The notes beneath the pieces were generated by a model. That model had not been told where the DNA came from and searched no databases. It saw only the letters and a list, made by a program, of their open reading frames with translations. From positions 2,604,001 to 2,668,000 of the forward strand of contig NZ_FMHU01000002.1 of the NCBI RefSeq assembly GCF_900091415.1: a stretch of DNA of 64,000 nucleotides, written 5' to 3'. The position numbers and the translations under genes were made by a program. This document shows, in pieces, positions 35,044-45,200 of the stretch. Source of the DNA: Micromonospora inyonensis. GTDB taxonomy: Bacteria > Actinomycetota > Actinomycetes > Mycobacteriales > Micromonosporaceae. Positions within the stretch are counted from its first letter, which is position 1; the number at the start of each line of letters is the position of its first letter.

Positions 35044-35144
35044 GTTGTCCCTTTCTCGTCGGGTGGACGAGTCCAGGCTGCCGGTTGCCGATGAGCAACC
35101 GATGAGCGCGCTACGTTGGTCCAGGCGGAAGGGCGGTTCGAGCG
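35044..35144. promoter_or_regulatory. divergent promoter region, hydrolase/SARP
   Basis: 101 nt between the hydrolase start (minus) and the SARP GTG (plus). SARP regulators bind direct repeats near such promoters; no clear heptamer repeat was confirmed by eye. Confidence 0.4.
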
Positions 35145-37115
35145 GTGCACGTCGGGTTCGGTGTTCTCGGGCCGGTCGTCGCCTGGGACGGTGCCGGCGC
35201 GTTGATCGACGTGAAGGGGCCGAAGCATCGTGCGGTGCTGGCGCGGCTTGTCGTCGCGCGCGGCCGGGTCGTCTCGGTCAGCCGCCTCGTTGACGACCTG
35301 TGGGAGGAGCCCCCGCCGGGCGCGGTGAGCGCCGTCCGCACGTTCGTGGCAGCGTTGCGGCGTGCTCTCGAGCCGCAGCGTGCGCCGCGTGAACCGGCTC
35401 GGCTGCTGGTCACCGAGGGACCGGGCTATGTGCTTCGGGCAGCGCCGGACACCGTCGACGCTTGGCGGTTCGAGGAGTCGGTTGCCGCCGCGTCCGCCGC
35501 ACCGCCGCGCCGGGCGGTTGAGCTGCTCGATGATGCGCTGAGCTGGTGGCGAGGGCCCGCGTACGCCGGCTTCGACGACGAGCCGTGGGCGCGCGCCGAG
35601 CGGTCCCGACTCGAACAACTACGGCTGAACGCGATCGAGCAACGTGCCGAGGCGCGACTGGCGCTCGGGCGCGCCGCCGACGTCGTACCGGATCTCGACG
35701 CCCACGTGGCCGAGCACCCCTGGCGGGAGGAGGCGTGGCGGCTGCTGGCACTGGCCTTGTACCGCACGGGACGGCAAGGAGACGCCCTCGCGGTCCTCCG
35801 CCGAGCCCGTAGTCTGCTCCTCGAACAGCTCGGTATCGATCCGAGCCCACGCCTGCGTCGCCTGGAGACCGACATCCTCCGGCAAGCCGACCAGGTGAAC
35901 GACGGCCCCGGCTCGCCGGACCCGGAACGAATCTGGGCGGAGGCCGCGGCGGCATACGACCGTACCGTCGCGACCGGCTCTCGGGCCCGGCTCGAGTCGA
36001 CGGTCGGCCTGCTGCGAAGTCTCGCGGTGACCGGGGCGAGCGGGCTCGAGGCGGCTCGGGACCAACGGATCGCGGCCGTCGCCGCAGCCGAGCAACTCGG
36101 CGACGTCGAACTCACCGCCCGGGTAATCGGTGGTTACGACGTACCCGCAATCTGGACCCGCTCCGACGACCCGACGCAGGCCGCGCAGATCGCGGCGGCG
36201 GCCGAGCGGGCCCTGGCCGCCCTTCACCCCGGGTCGCCCGACGCCACCAGGGCTCGCCTGCTGGCCACGATCGCCGTGGAGTCGCGCGGTACACGCGCGG
36301 CGCGCGGGCCCGAGGCAGCCCGGCAGGCCGAGCGGATCGCCCGTGGCCTGGGCGACCCGGCCCTGTTGGCCTTCGCCCTCAACGGCGTGTTCATGCAGAC
36401 CTTCCACCGCGCGGGCCTCGCCCGCGAGCGAGACGACATCGGCACCGAGCTCGTCTCACTCTGCGCCCGGCACGGCCTGGTGACGTTCGAGATCCTCGGT
36501 CACCTCATCCGCCTGCAGGCCCGCAGCGCCCTCGCCGACTTCGCCGCCGCCGACGCCCACGCCGCCGCTGCGGACCAACGCGCCGAGCGGTACGAGAGCC
36601 CGCTGGTCGGCGTGTTCACGCAGTGGTACCGAGCGCTGCGACTGGCCGCGACCGGGTCGTCGCCGCAGGCTGCGGAGGCCGCCTACCGGGACGCCGCGGC
36701 GCAGCTCGCCAACGCCGGCATGCCCGGGGTCGAGCGGGGCCTCCTTCCGCTGGCCCTGCTGTGCCTGCGCGTGTGGCGCGGCGGCCCGGCCGCGTTCGAC
36801 GACGACACCGACTGGGGCCCTTACGCGCCCTGGGTCCGCCCACTCGTCCTGCTGGCCCGCGACCGCCCGGCCGACGCCGCCGCGGCCCTGCGCCAGTCCC
36901 CAGACCCGCCACGTGACCTGCTGTTCGAGGCGCTATGGTGCCTCACCGCCCAAGCTGCGATCACGCTGAACGACCGGGCCACGATGAAACGCGCCCATGC
37001 CGAACTCGCACCGGCCGCCGACGAACTGGCCGGGGCCGGCAGCGGCGTGCTCACCGTCGGCCCCGTCTCACATCACCTCGACCGCCTCGCTGCGGCCCTC
37101 AGCCGCACCCGGTGA
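35145..37115 (+). CDS. AfsR/SARP-family transcriptional regulator
   Basis: The GTG at 35145 gives 656 residues. Residues 1-95 form an OmpR-like winged helix (FGVLGPVVAWDGAG, KHRAVLARLVVARGRVVSVS, LLVTEGPGYVLR). Residues about 97-245 are the bacterial transcriptional activation domain (AWRFEESVAAA, HPWREEAWRLLALALYRTGR, EQLGIDPSPRLRRLE). The remaining ~400 residues are a helical, TPR-like tail without an NB-ARC P-loop. This is a medium SARP architecture. The partner is the divergent hydrolase; no biosynthetic cluster is adjacent. Confidence 0.9.
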   Translation: MHVGFGVLGPVVAWDGAGALIDVKGPKHRAVLARLVVARGRVVSVSRLVDDLWEEPPPGAVSAVRTFVAALRRALEPQRAPREPARLLVTEGPGYVLRAAPDTVDAWRFEESVAAASAAPPRRAVELLDDALSWWRGPAYAGFDDEPWARAERSRLEQLRLNAIEQRAEARLALGRAADVVPDLDAHVAEHPWREEAWRLLALALYRTGRQGDALAVLRRARSLLLEQLGIDPSPRLRRLETDILRQADQVNDGPGSPDPERIWAEAAAAYDRTVATGSRARLESTVGLLRSLAVTGASGLEAARDQRIAAVAAAEQLGDVELTARVIGGYDVPAIWTRSDDPTQAAQIAAAAERALAALHPGSPDATRARLLATIAVESRGTRAARGPEAARQAERIARGLGDPALLAFALNGVFMQTFHRAGLARERDDIGTELVSLCARHGLVTFEILGHLIRLQARSALADFAAADAHAAAADQRAERYESPLVGVFTQWYRALRLAATGSSPQAAEAAYRDAAAQLANAGMPGVERGLLPLALLCLRVWRGGPAAFDDDTDWGPYAPWVRPLVLLARDRPADAAAALRQSPDPPRDLLFEALWCLTAQAAITLNDRATMKRAHAELAPAADELAGAGSGVLTVGPVSHHLDRLAAALSRTR

Positions 37116-37176
37116 GCCGGAGCCGATCCGGTCCGGTCTGGCAAGCCAGCCGTCGACAGGAGCAGTCTCTCCAGCG

Positions 37177-37222
37177 CTGGGGGCGGGATCCGGTCCGTTT
37201 CCCGGCCGGGTCCCGCCCCCAG
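37177..37222. terminator. strong GC-rich hairpin after the SARP gene
   Basis: CTGGGGGCGGGA (37177-37188) pairs perfectly with TCCCGCCCCCAG (37211-37222), extended by an inner CCGG/CCGG pair. It lies 61 nt past the SARP stop and before a minus-strand frame. There is no U-tract, as is usual for high-GC actinomycete terminators. Confidence 0.65.
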
Positions 37223-37243
37223 TTCGGCCATTACTGAGCAGGA

Positions 37244-37519
37244 TCAGCGGTAGTTGCCACTGCCCGGGCTGGGGATGATCATGGTGGCCTCCTCGTTGGC
37301 GTCCCGAGCCTGGCCGGGGACCGGCTGGGCCGGCGGTGTGGCCGTAATGGCGGTGTCGGCGTCGCGGCGGCCGGCGGCGTAGGCGCGGGCGTCGCTGGCG
37401 ATGGCCTGCGACTCCTCCTCGGCGGCCGGGCCGGCGCGGATGTCCGCGATGGTCGGTCGTCTGGTGGTGGCCTCAGCCCGGGTGGCCGGCTCACACTCCC
37501 GCCGCGTCGGTGGGGTCAT
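37244..37519 (-). CDS. hypothetical protein, 91 residues
   Basis: A charged, Ala/Thr-rich product (MTPPTRRECEPATRAEATTR, then AAEEESQAIASDARAYAAGR) ending in IIPSPGSGNYR. It has no membrane segments and no recognised family. It is divergent from the APH-like gene and faces the SARP terminator. Coding status is uncertain. Confidence 0.35.
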   Translation of the reverse strand: MTPPTRRECEPATRAEATTRRPTIADIRAGPAAEEESQAIASDARAYAAGRRDADTAITATPPAQPVPGQARDANEEATMIIPSPGSGNYR

Positions 37520-37533
37520 GAAGCTCAGATACC

Positions 37534-38448
37534 GTGCCTCCCGTGATTGAAGCCGAGATTGAGGTCAGCGAAGATCTGGTCCGCGACTTGCTGCGCGAGC
37601 AGCATCCGGACCTGGCCGAGCTGCCCATCCGCGAGGTGGCGGGCGGCTGGGGAAACCAGATGTGGCGTCTCGGGGACGACCTGGCCGTCCGGATGCAGCG
37701 GATGGACCAAAGCCCCGATCTGCAGCTCAAGGAGCGCCGCTGGCTGCCGCTGCTGGCCTCACGCCTGCCGCTTCCGATCCCGACTCCGGTGCGCAGCGGC
37801 ACACCGTCCGAGCGCTTCCCCAAGATCTGGACGGTCATGACATGGGTGGAAGGCACGCCCCTGGACGACGGCTCGATCACTCGCGGCGACCACGCGGCCG
37901 ACATGCTGGCGGCTTTTCTCAAGGCGCTGCATGTGGAGGCGCCCGCCGATGCGCCGGTCGCCTCGGATTTCGGCACCCACCCCAAGGACTCCAGGGGCGG
38001 GTTCGAGCACTTCCTTGCGGCTGTGGACCTCGACGGCTTCGGCTTCGCCGAGAACGACATCCGGGCTGTGTGGAACGACGCGGAAGCGACCCCCGAGTGG
38101 CCGGGACCACGGGTGTGGGTACACGGTGACCTGCATCCCGCGAACGTCGTCATCGCCGACGGCACACTGGCGGGCATCGTCGACTTCGGCGCGCTCTTCG
38201 CCGGCGATCCGGCGTGGGACCTCGGGGCCGCCTGGCTGCTGCTGCCCGAGGGAAGCGTCTCGCGGTTCTTCGACAGCTACGCCCAGGCAGACGAGGCGAC
38301 GGTCCGACGGGCGCGCGGGCTGGCCGCCATGAAGAGCCTGTTCCTGATGCTGATGGGCCAGAACGGGGACCGCGGTCTGCCTGGCGGCAAGCCGAACTGG
38401 GGTCCGATAGGCCGGTCGACCCTTGATCGTGTCCTGAAGGGCCTTTGA
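37534..38448 (+). CDS. aminoglycoside phosphotransferase (APH) family kinase
   Basis: 304 residues from GTG 37534 (GTG 37543 is an alternative). It is a protein-kinase-like APH fold: glycine-rich GGWGNQMWRLGDDLAVRMQR at the N-terminus, catalytic loop VHGDLHPANVVI near residue 197, and metal-binding IVDFGALFAGDPAWDLG. Family members phosphorylate aminoglycosides, macrolides or other metabolites; the substrate here cannot be told. It is monocistronic, next to a resolvase, so it may be transposon cargo. Confidence 0.88.
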   Translation: MPPVIEAEIEVSEDLVRDLLREQHPDLAELPIREVAGGWGNQMWRLGDDLAVRMQRMDQSPDLQLKERRWLPLLASRLPLPIPTPVRSGTPSERFPKIWTVMTWVEGTPLDDGSITRGDHAADMLAAFLKALHVEAPADAPVASDFGTHPKDSRGGFEHFLAAVDLDGFGFAENDIRAVWNDAEATPEWPGPRVWVHGDLHPANVVIADGTLAGIVDFGALFAGDPAWDLGAAWLLLPEGSVSRFFDSYAQADEATVRRARGLAAMKSLFLMLMGQNGDRGLPGGKPNWGPIGRSTLDRVLKGL

Positions 38449-38468
38449 CGGACGAGGTGGCTTCGTGA

Positions 38469-39062
38469 TCACGGCGTCGGCCGTCCGGGAGCCGCCGCTC
38501 GCTCGATCGCCCGGTACACCGTCGAGCGGGCGACGCCGAACAACTCGGCCAGCTCGGCGCTGGTGTGCTCGCCAGCGTGGTGCAGCGCGACCAGGTGTGC
38601 CTCCTGCCGCGCGTTGAGTTTCGGCTGTTTGCCCCGCAGTCGGCCCTTGGCCTTGGCAACCTTCATGCCCTCCCGGGTGCGCATCCGGGCCAGATCCGCC
38701 TCAAACTCCGCCACCATGGCCAACGCCGTGAACAACAGCTTGCCCACCGGATCCGTCGGATCGTGCACCGAGCCGCCCAGGTTCAGCTTCACTCCGCGCG
38801 CGGTGAGCTCCTTGGCGATGTCGTGTGCGTCGGCGACCGACCGGGCGAGCCGGTCCAGCTTCGTCACCACAAGGGTGTCGCCGGCCCGGCACGCCGCCAA
38901 CGCCTCCCGCAGGCCCGGGCGAGCCCGGTTCGTTCCCGTCAGACCCTTGTCGACATAGATCCGCTCCGCGCCGACTCCCAACACGGTCAACGCGTCGAGC
39001 TGCGCGGTGAGGTCCTGCTCGTCCGTCGACACCCGCGCATATCCAATGAGTAGCCCAGCCAC
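38469..39062 (-). CDS. Tn3-type serine resolvase/recombinase
   Basis: 197 residues. The catalytic domain has the nucleophile Ser12 in GYARVSTDEQDLTAQLDAL, then YVDKGLTGTNRARPGL, KLDRLARSVADAHDI and an E-helix EFEADLARMRTREGMKVAKA. The C-terminal HTH is LAELFGVARSTVYRAIER. Its size fits the TnpR resolvase group. The transposase is absent. A transposon-like end lies 176 nt to its right. Confidence 0.92.
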   Translation of the reverse strand: MAGLLIGYARVSTDEQDLTAQLDALTVLGVGAERIYVDKGLTGTNRARPGLREALAACRAGDTLVVTKLDRLARSVADAHDIAKELTARGVKLNLGGSVHDPTDPVGKLLFTALAMVAEFEADLARMRTREGMKVAKAKGRLRGKQPKLNARQEAHLVALHHAGEHTSAELAELFGVARSTVYRAIERAAAPGRPTP

Positions 39063-39237
39063 CGAGCGACTGTAGCGTTTACCCCCCGCTCACCGGGCAC
39101 CTTACCGGGCGGGTCTTACGGGACGGCCTGACCTGCGACGCGACGGCCCTCAGAAACCTGGCGCGAGGCGCCCGGTGAAGGACCCTCTAACGGGACACCA
39201 GCACGAACACCTCTCGACTGCGGCCACGCCGTCAACC

Positions 39238-39285
39238 AAGATCAACAATTTGGCGGCTGGTGACACCTTCGTTACCGGCACCCCT
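39238..39285 (-). repeat. Tn3-like transposon end repeat, copy 2
   Basis: The minus strand begins GGGGTGCCGGTAACGAAGGT at about 39285 and continues with TCACCAGCCGCCAAATTGTT. It is the same sequence as the repeat at 28456-28507 and in the same orientation. Immediately to the right the sequence becomes the internal linker of the giant gene, so this end marks an insertion or deletion boundary that removed that gene's natural 3' end. Confidence 0.55.
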
Positions 39286-39296
39286 ATCCCCGTGGT

Positions 39297-42200
39297 TCAG
39301 CCAGGACAGATCCTCACTACCCTGCGGGCGGGTCCGGTCCGGGGGCAGGGCCCGGCACCGATGCTTGCCGGGGCTGACCCCGGATCGCTCACCCTGTACC
39401 GCGCCGCCCCGCCACCGTTTGCTTCCTGGACCAGCTGCAGCAGACCACGGTCGCGCAATGCCCCGATCCGGTCATGCACCGTCCGCTGCGGTGTGGATGT
39501 CGCCGCGGCGAGGTCTGACTCGGTGACGGTGATGAGCCCGTCGTCGTTCATACGGTCGATCAGGGCGTTCCACAACTTCCGCAGCTGATCCCGCTGCCGC
39601 GTTGCGGGGGCGTTGTGGCCGGCGTGCTGGTCGAACAGCGTCCGGGCATCATTCCGGTCGCGCGCCCACTGGCTGCCCGCGGGAAGGGCCGGCAGTGGTG
39701 CTTGCTGGGGCGGGCCCGGATCGCTCACCCTGTACCGCGCCGCCCCGCCACCGTTTGCTTCCTGGACCAGCTGCAGCAGACCACGGTCGCGCAATACCCC
39801 GATCCGGTCATGCACCGTCCGCTGCGGTGTGGATGTCGCCTTGGCGAGGTCTGACTCGGTGACGGTGATGGTCCCGTCGTCGTTCATATGGTCGATCAGG
39901 GCGTTCCACAACTTCCGCAGCTGTTCCCGCTGCCGCGTTGCGGGGGCGTTGTGGCCGGCGTGCTGGTCGAACAGCGTCCGGGCATCATCCGGGTCGCGCA
40001 CCCACTGGCTGTCCGCAGTGGGTTGGGGTTGGGGTTGGTCGGGGTGCAGTGGGGCGGTGGTGGGTGGCTCGTCGGCCGGGTGATGGGGGGTGTCGCTGGC
40101 GTGGAGAGTGCCGGCGTCGGTGCGGGTCACCGCTGGGGATGGTTGCCAGTCCATGTCCGGCCCCTGGTGGGTGGCCCAGTCGTCGAGGTTCCCGCTGCTC
40201 TCGTCGGCCTGATTGCGCGGCTGGCCGGGGTCGGTGGACATCGCAGCACCGTGGGTGGTCACATCACTGTCGGGATCCGGCCACCCCGGTTCCGTCCACC
40301 CCGCCTGCCAGGACGACGCGGTGGGGGCGTCCGGGTCGTCCAGCGGCCCGGGTAGCCCGGGCAGGCCCGTGCCCGCCGGCGGGGCAGGTGCCGGCCCGGA
40401 CATCGGCACCGTATCCCAGTGGTCCAGCCAGGACAGGTCCTCACCCTGCGGGTGGTCCGGTCCGAGGGCAGGGCCCGGCAACGGTGCTTGCTGGGGCTGA
40501 CCCGGATCGCTCACCCCGTACCGCGCCGCCCCGCCAGCGTGACCTTCCCGGACCAGCCGCAGCAGACCACTGCCGCGCAATGCCCCGATCCGGCGATGCA
40601 TCGTCGGCCGCGGTGTGGTTGTCGCCTTGGCGAGGTCTGACTCGCTGGCGGTGATGATCCCGTCGTCGTTCATACGGTCGATCAGGGCGTTCCACAGCTG
40701 CCGCAGTTGTTCCGGCTGCCGTGTTGTGGTGGCGATGTGGCTGGCGTGCTGGTCGAACAGCGTCCGGGCCCTATCCGGGTCGCGCACCCATCGGCTGCCT
40801 TCGGGAAGGGCCGGTAACGGTGCTTGCTGGGGCTGACCCGGATCGCTCACCCGGTACCGCGCCGCCCCGCCAGCGTGGCCTTCCTGGACCAGCTGCAGCA
40901 GAGCACTGCCGCGCAATGCCCCGATCCGGCGATGCACCGTCGGCCGCGGTGTGGTTGTCGCCTCGGCGAGGGCTGACACGCTGGCGGTGATGATCCCGTC
41001 GTCGTCCATATGGTCGATCAGGGCGTTCCACAACTGCCGCAGTTGTTCCGGCTGCTGCGTTGTGGTGGCGATGTGGCTGGCGTGCTGGTCGAACAGCGTC
41101 CGGGCCCTATCCGGGTCGCGCACCCATCGGCTGCCTTCGGGAAGGGCCGGTAACGGTGCTTGCTGGGGCTGACCCGGATCGCTCACCCGGTACCGCGCCG
41201 CCCCGCCAGCGTGGCCTTCCTGGACCAGCTGCAGCAGAGCACTGCCGCGCAATGCCCCGATCCGGTCATGCACCGTCTGCCGCGGTGTGAATGTCGCCTC
41301 GGCGAGGGCTGACACGCTGGCGGTGATGATCCCGTCGTCGTCCATATGGTCGATCAGGGTGTTCCACAACTGCCGCAGCTGTTCCCGCTGCCGTGTTGTG
41401 GTGGCGATGTGGTCGGCGTGCTGGTCGAACAGCGCCCGGGCCCCGCCCGGGTCGCGCACCCACCGGCTGCCCGCAGTGGGTTGGGGTTGGTCGGGGTGGA
41501 GTGGGGCGGGGGTGGTGGGTGGCTCGTCGGCCGGGTGATGGAGGGTGTCGCCGGTGTGGAGAGTGCCGGCGTCGGTGCGGGTCACCGCCGGGGAGGGCGC
41601 GAGGGATGGTTGCCAGTCCATGTCCGGCTCCTGGTAGGTGGCCCAGTCGCCGAGGTTCCCGCTGCCGTCGCCGGCCTGATTGTCGGTGCTCGGCTGGTCG
41701 AAGTCGGTGGACATCGCAGCACGGTGCCCGTCGGTCACACCAGTGCCGGGAACCGGCCCCGCTGGTTCCGCCCACCCCGCCGGCCAGGACGACGCGGCCG
41801 GCCCCGCCGGCCAGGACGATGCCGTGGGGGCGTCCGGGTCGTCTGGCGGCCCGGGCAGCCCAGGCAGACCCGTGCCCGCCGACGGGGCAGGTGCGGGCCC
41901 GGGCATCGGCGACTGAGGTGCCGGATCCTGCATGCCCGGTCCGGGCGGGAACGACTGCGTCCCTGGGGACTGGCTGGGCTGGTCGCCGCTGGGCTGCGAC
42001 CACGATGTCGGGCCGGGTGGGGCCTGCGGCCGGGGCGGATCCATCGGTTGCGGCCCGGGGTCGGGTTCCGTGTCCACGGCCGTGGGCGGGCCGACCCACG
42101 CCGGATGGAGCGGATCAAGCAGGACGAGCAGGTCGGCTGGGTCCACACCGAGCAGGTCGGCTGGGTCCACACCGAGCAGATCGGCTGGGTCCACCGGGTA

Positions 42201-45200
42201 GGTGGCCCAGTCGCCGGGGTTCCCGCTGCCGTCGCCGGCCTGATTGTCGGTGCTCGGCTGGCCGAAGTCGGTGGACATCGCAGCACCGTGCCCGTCGGTC
42301 ACACCAGTGCCGGGAACCGGCCCCGCTGGTTCCGCCCACCCCGCCGGCCAGGACGACGCGGCCGGCCCCGCCGGCCAGGACGACGCTGTGGGGGCGTCCG
42401 GGTCGTCTGGCGGCCCGGGCAGCCCAGGCAGACCCGTGCCCGCCGACGGGGCAGGTGCGGGCCCGGGCATCGGCAACTGAGGTGCCGGATCCTGCATGCC
42501 CGGTCCGGGCGGGAACGACTGAGTCCCTGGGAACTGGCTGGGCTGGTCGCCGCTGGGCTGCGACCACGACGTCGGGCCGGGTGGGGCCTGCGGCCGGGGC
42601 GGATCCATCGGTTGCGGCCCGGGGTCGGGTTCCATGTCCACGGCCGTGGGCGGGCCGACCCACGCCGGATGGAGCGGATCAAGCAGGACGAGCAGGTCGG
42701 CTGGGTCCACACCGAGCAGATCGGCTGGGTCCACCGGGTAGGTGGCCCAGTCGCCGGGGTTCCCGCTGCCGTCGCCGGCCTGATTGTCGGTGCTCGGCTG
42801 GCCGAAGTCGGTGGACATCGCAGCACCGTGCCCGTCGGTCACACCAATGCCGGGAACCGGCCCCGCTGGTTCCGCCCACCCCGCCGGCCAGGACGACGCG
42901 GCCGGCCCCGCCGGCCAGGACGACGCTGTGGGGGCGTCCGGGTCGTCCAGCGGCCCGGGCAGCCCTGACAGCCCGGGCAGACCCGTGCCCGCCGACGAGG
43001 CGGGTACCGGCCCGGACATCGGCAACGTACCCCCGTGGTCCAGCCAGGACAGGTCCTCACCCTGCGGGTGGTCCGGTCCGAGGGCAGGGCCCGGCAACGG
43101 TGCTTGCCGGGGCTGACCCGGATCGCTCACCCGGTACCGCGCCGCCCCGCCAGCGTGACTTTCCCGGACCAGCCGCAGCAGACCACTGCCGCGCAATACC
43201 CCGATCCGGTGATGCACCGTCTGCTTCGGTGTGGATGTCGCCTCGGCGAGGGCTGACTCGCTGGCGGTGATGGTCCCGTCGTCGTCCATATGGTCGATCA
43301 GGGCGTTCCACAACTGCCGCAGCTGTTCCCGCTGCTGCGTTGTGGTGGCGATGTGGCTGGCGTGCTGGTCGAACAGCGTCCGGGCCTCATCCGGGTCGCG
43401 CACCCATCGGCTGCCTGCGGGAAGGGCCGGTAACGGTGCTTGCTGGGGCTGACCCGGATCGCTCACCCGGTACCGCGCCGCCCCGCGACCGTGGCCTTTC
43501 TGGACCAGCTGCAGCAGAGCACTGCCGCGCAATGCCCCGATCCGGTCATGCACCGTCCGCCGCGGTGTGGATGTCGCCTCGGCGAGGGCTGGCTCGCTGG
43601 CGGTGATGATCCCGTTGTCGTCCATCCGGTCGATCAGGGTGTTCCACAACTGCCGCAGCTGTTCCCGCTGCCGTGTTGTGGTGGCGATGTGGTCGGCGTG
43701 CTGGTCGAACAGCGCCCGGGCCTCGCCCGGGTCGCGCACCCGCCGGCTGCCCGCAGCGGGTTGGGGTTGGGGTTGGTCGGGGTGGAGTGGGGCGAGGGTG
43801 GTGGGTGGCTCGTAGGCCGGGTGATGGAGGGTGTCGCCGGTGTGGAGAGTGCCGTCGTCGGTGCGGGTCACCGCCGGGGAGGGTGCGAGGGATGGTTGCC
43901 AGTCCATGTCCGGCTCCTGGTAGGTGGCCCAGTCGCCGGGGTTTCCGCTGCCGTCGCCGGCCTGATTGTCGGTGCTCGGCTGGCCGAAGTCGGTGGACAT
44001 CGCAGCACCGTGCCCGTCGGTCACACCAGTGCCGGGAACCGGCCCCGCTGGTTCCGCCCACCCCGTCGGCCAGGCCGGCGCGGCCGGCCCCGTCGGCCAG
44101 GGCGATGCCGTGGGGGCGTACGGGTCGTCTGGCGGCCCGGGCAGCCCTGACAGCCCGGGCAGCCCTGACAGCCCGGGCAGCCCTGACAGCCCGGGCAGAC
44201 CCGTGCCCGCCGGCGGGGCAGGTACCGGCCCGGACATCGGCAACGTACCCCCGTGGTCCAGCCAGGACAGGTCCTCACCCTGCGGGCGGTCCGGTCCGAG
44301 GGCAGGGCCCGGCACCGGTGCTTGCCGGGGCTGACCCGGATCGCTCACCCGGTACCGCGCCGCCCCGCCAGCGTGACCTTCCCGGACCAGCCGCAGCAGA
44401 CCACTGCCGCGCAATGCCCCGATCCGGTCATGCACCGTCGTCTGCGGTGTGGATGTCGCCTCGGCGAGGGTTGACTCGCTGGCGGTGATGATCCCGTTGT
44501 CATCCATCCGGTCGATCAGGGCCTTCCACAACTGCCGCAGCTGTTCCCGCTGCTGCGTTGTGGTGGCGATGTGGCCGGCGTGCTGGTCGAACAGCGCCCG
44601 GGCCCCCTCCGGGTCGCGCACCCATCGGCTGCCCGCGGGAAGGGCCGGCAACGGTGCTTGCTGGGGCTGACCCGGATCGCTCACCCCGTACCGCGCCGCC
44701 CCGCCAGCGTGACCTTCCTGGACCAGCCGCAGCAGACCACGGTCGCGCAATACCCCGATCCGGTGATGCACCGTCCGCGGCGGTGTGGATGTCGCCTCGG
44801 CGAGGGCTGGCCCGCTGGCGGTGATGATCCCGTTGTCGTCCATCCGGTCGATCAGGGCGTTCCACAACTGCCGCAGCGGTTCCCGCTGCCGTGTTGTGGT
44901 GGCGATGTGGCCGGCGTGCTGGTCGAACAGCGCCCGGGCCCCGCCCGGGTCGCGCAGCCACTGGCTGCCTTCGGGAAGGGCCGGCAGTGGTGCTTGCCGG
45001 GGCTGACCCGGATCGCTCACCCCGTACCGTGCCGCCCCGCGACCGTGACTTTCCTGGACCCGCTGCAGCAGACCACGGTCGCGCAATACCCCGATCCGGT
45101 CATGCACCGTCGGCTGCGGTGCGGATGTCGCCTCGGCGAGGGCTGACCCGCTGGCGGTGATGATCCCGTTGTCGTCCATCCGGTCGATCAGGGCGTTCCA

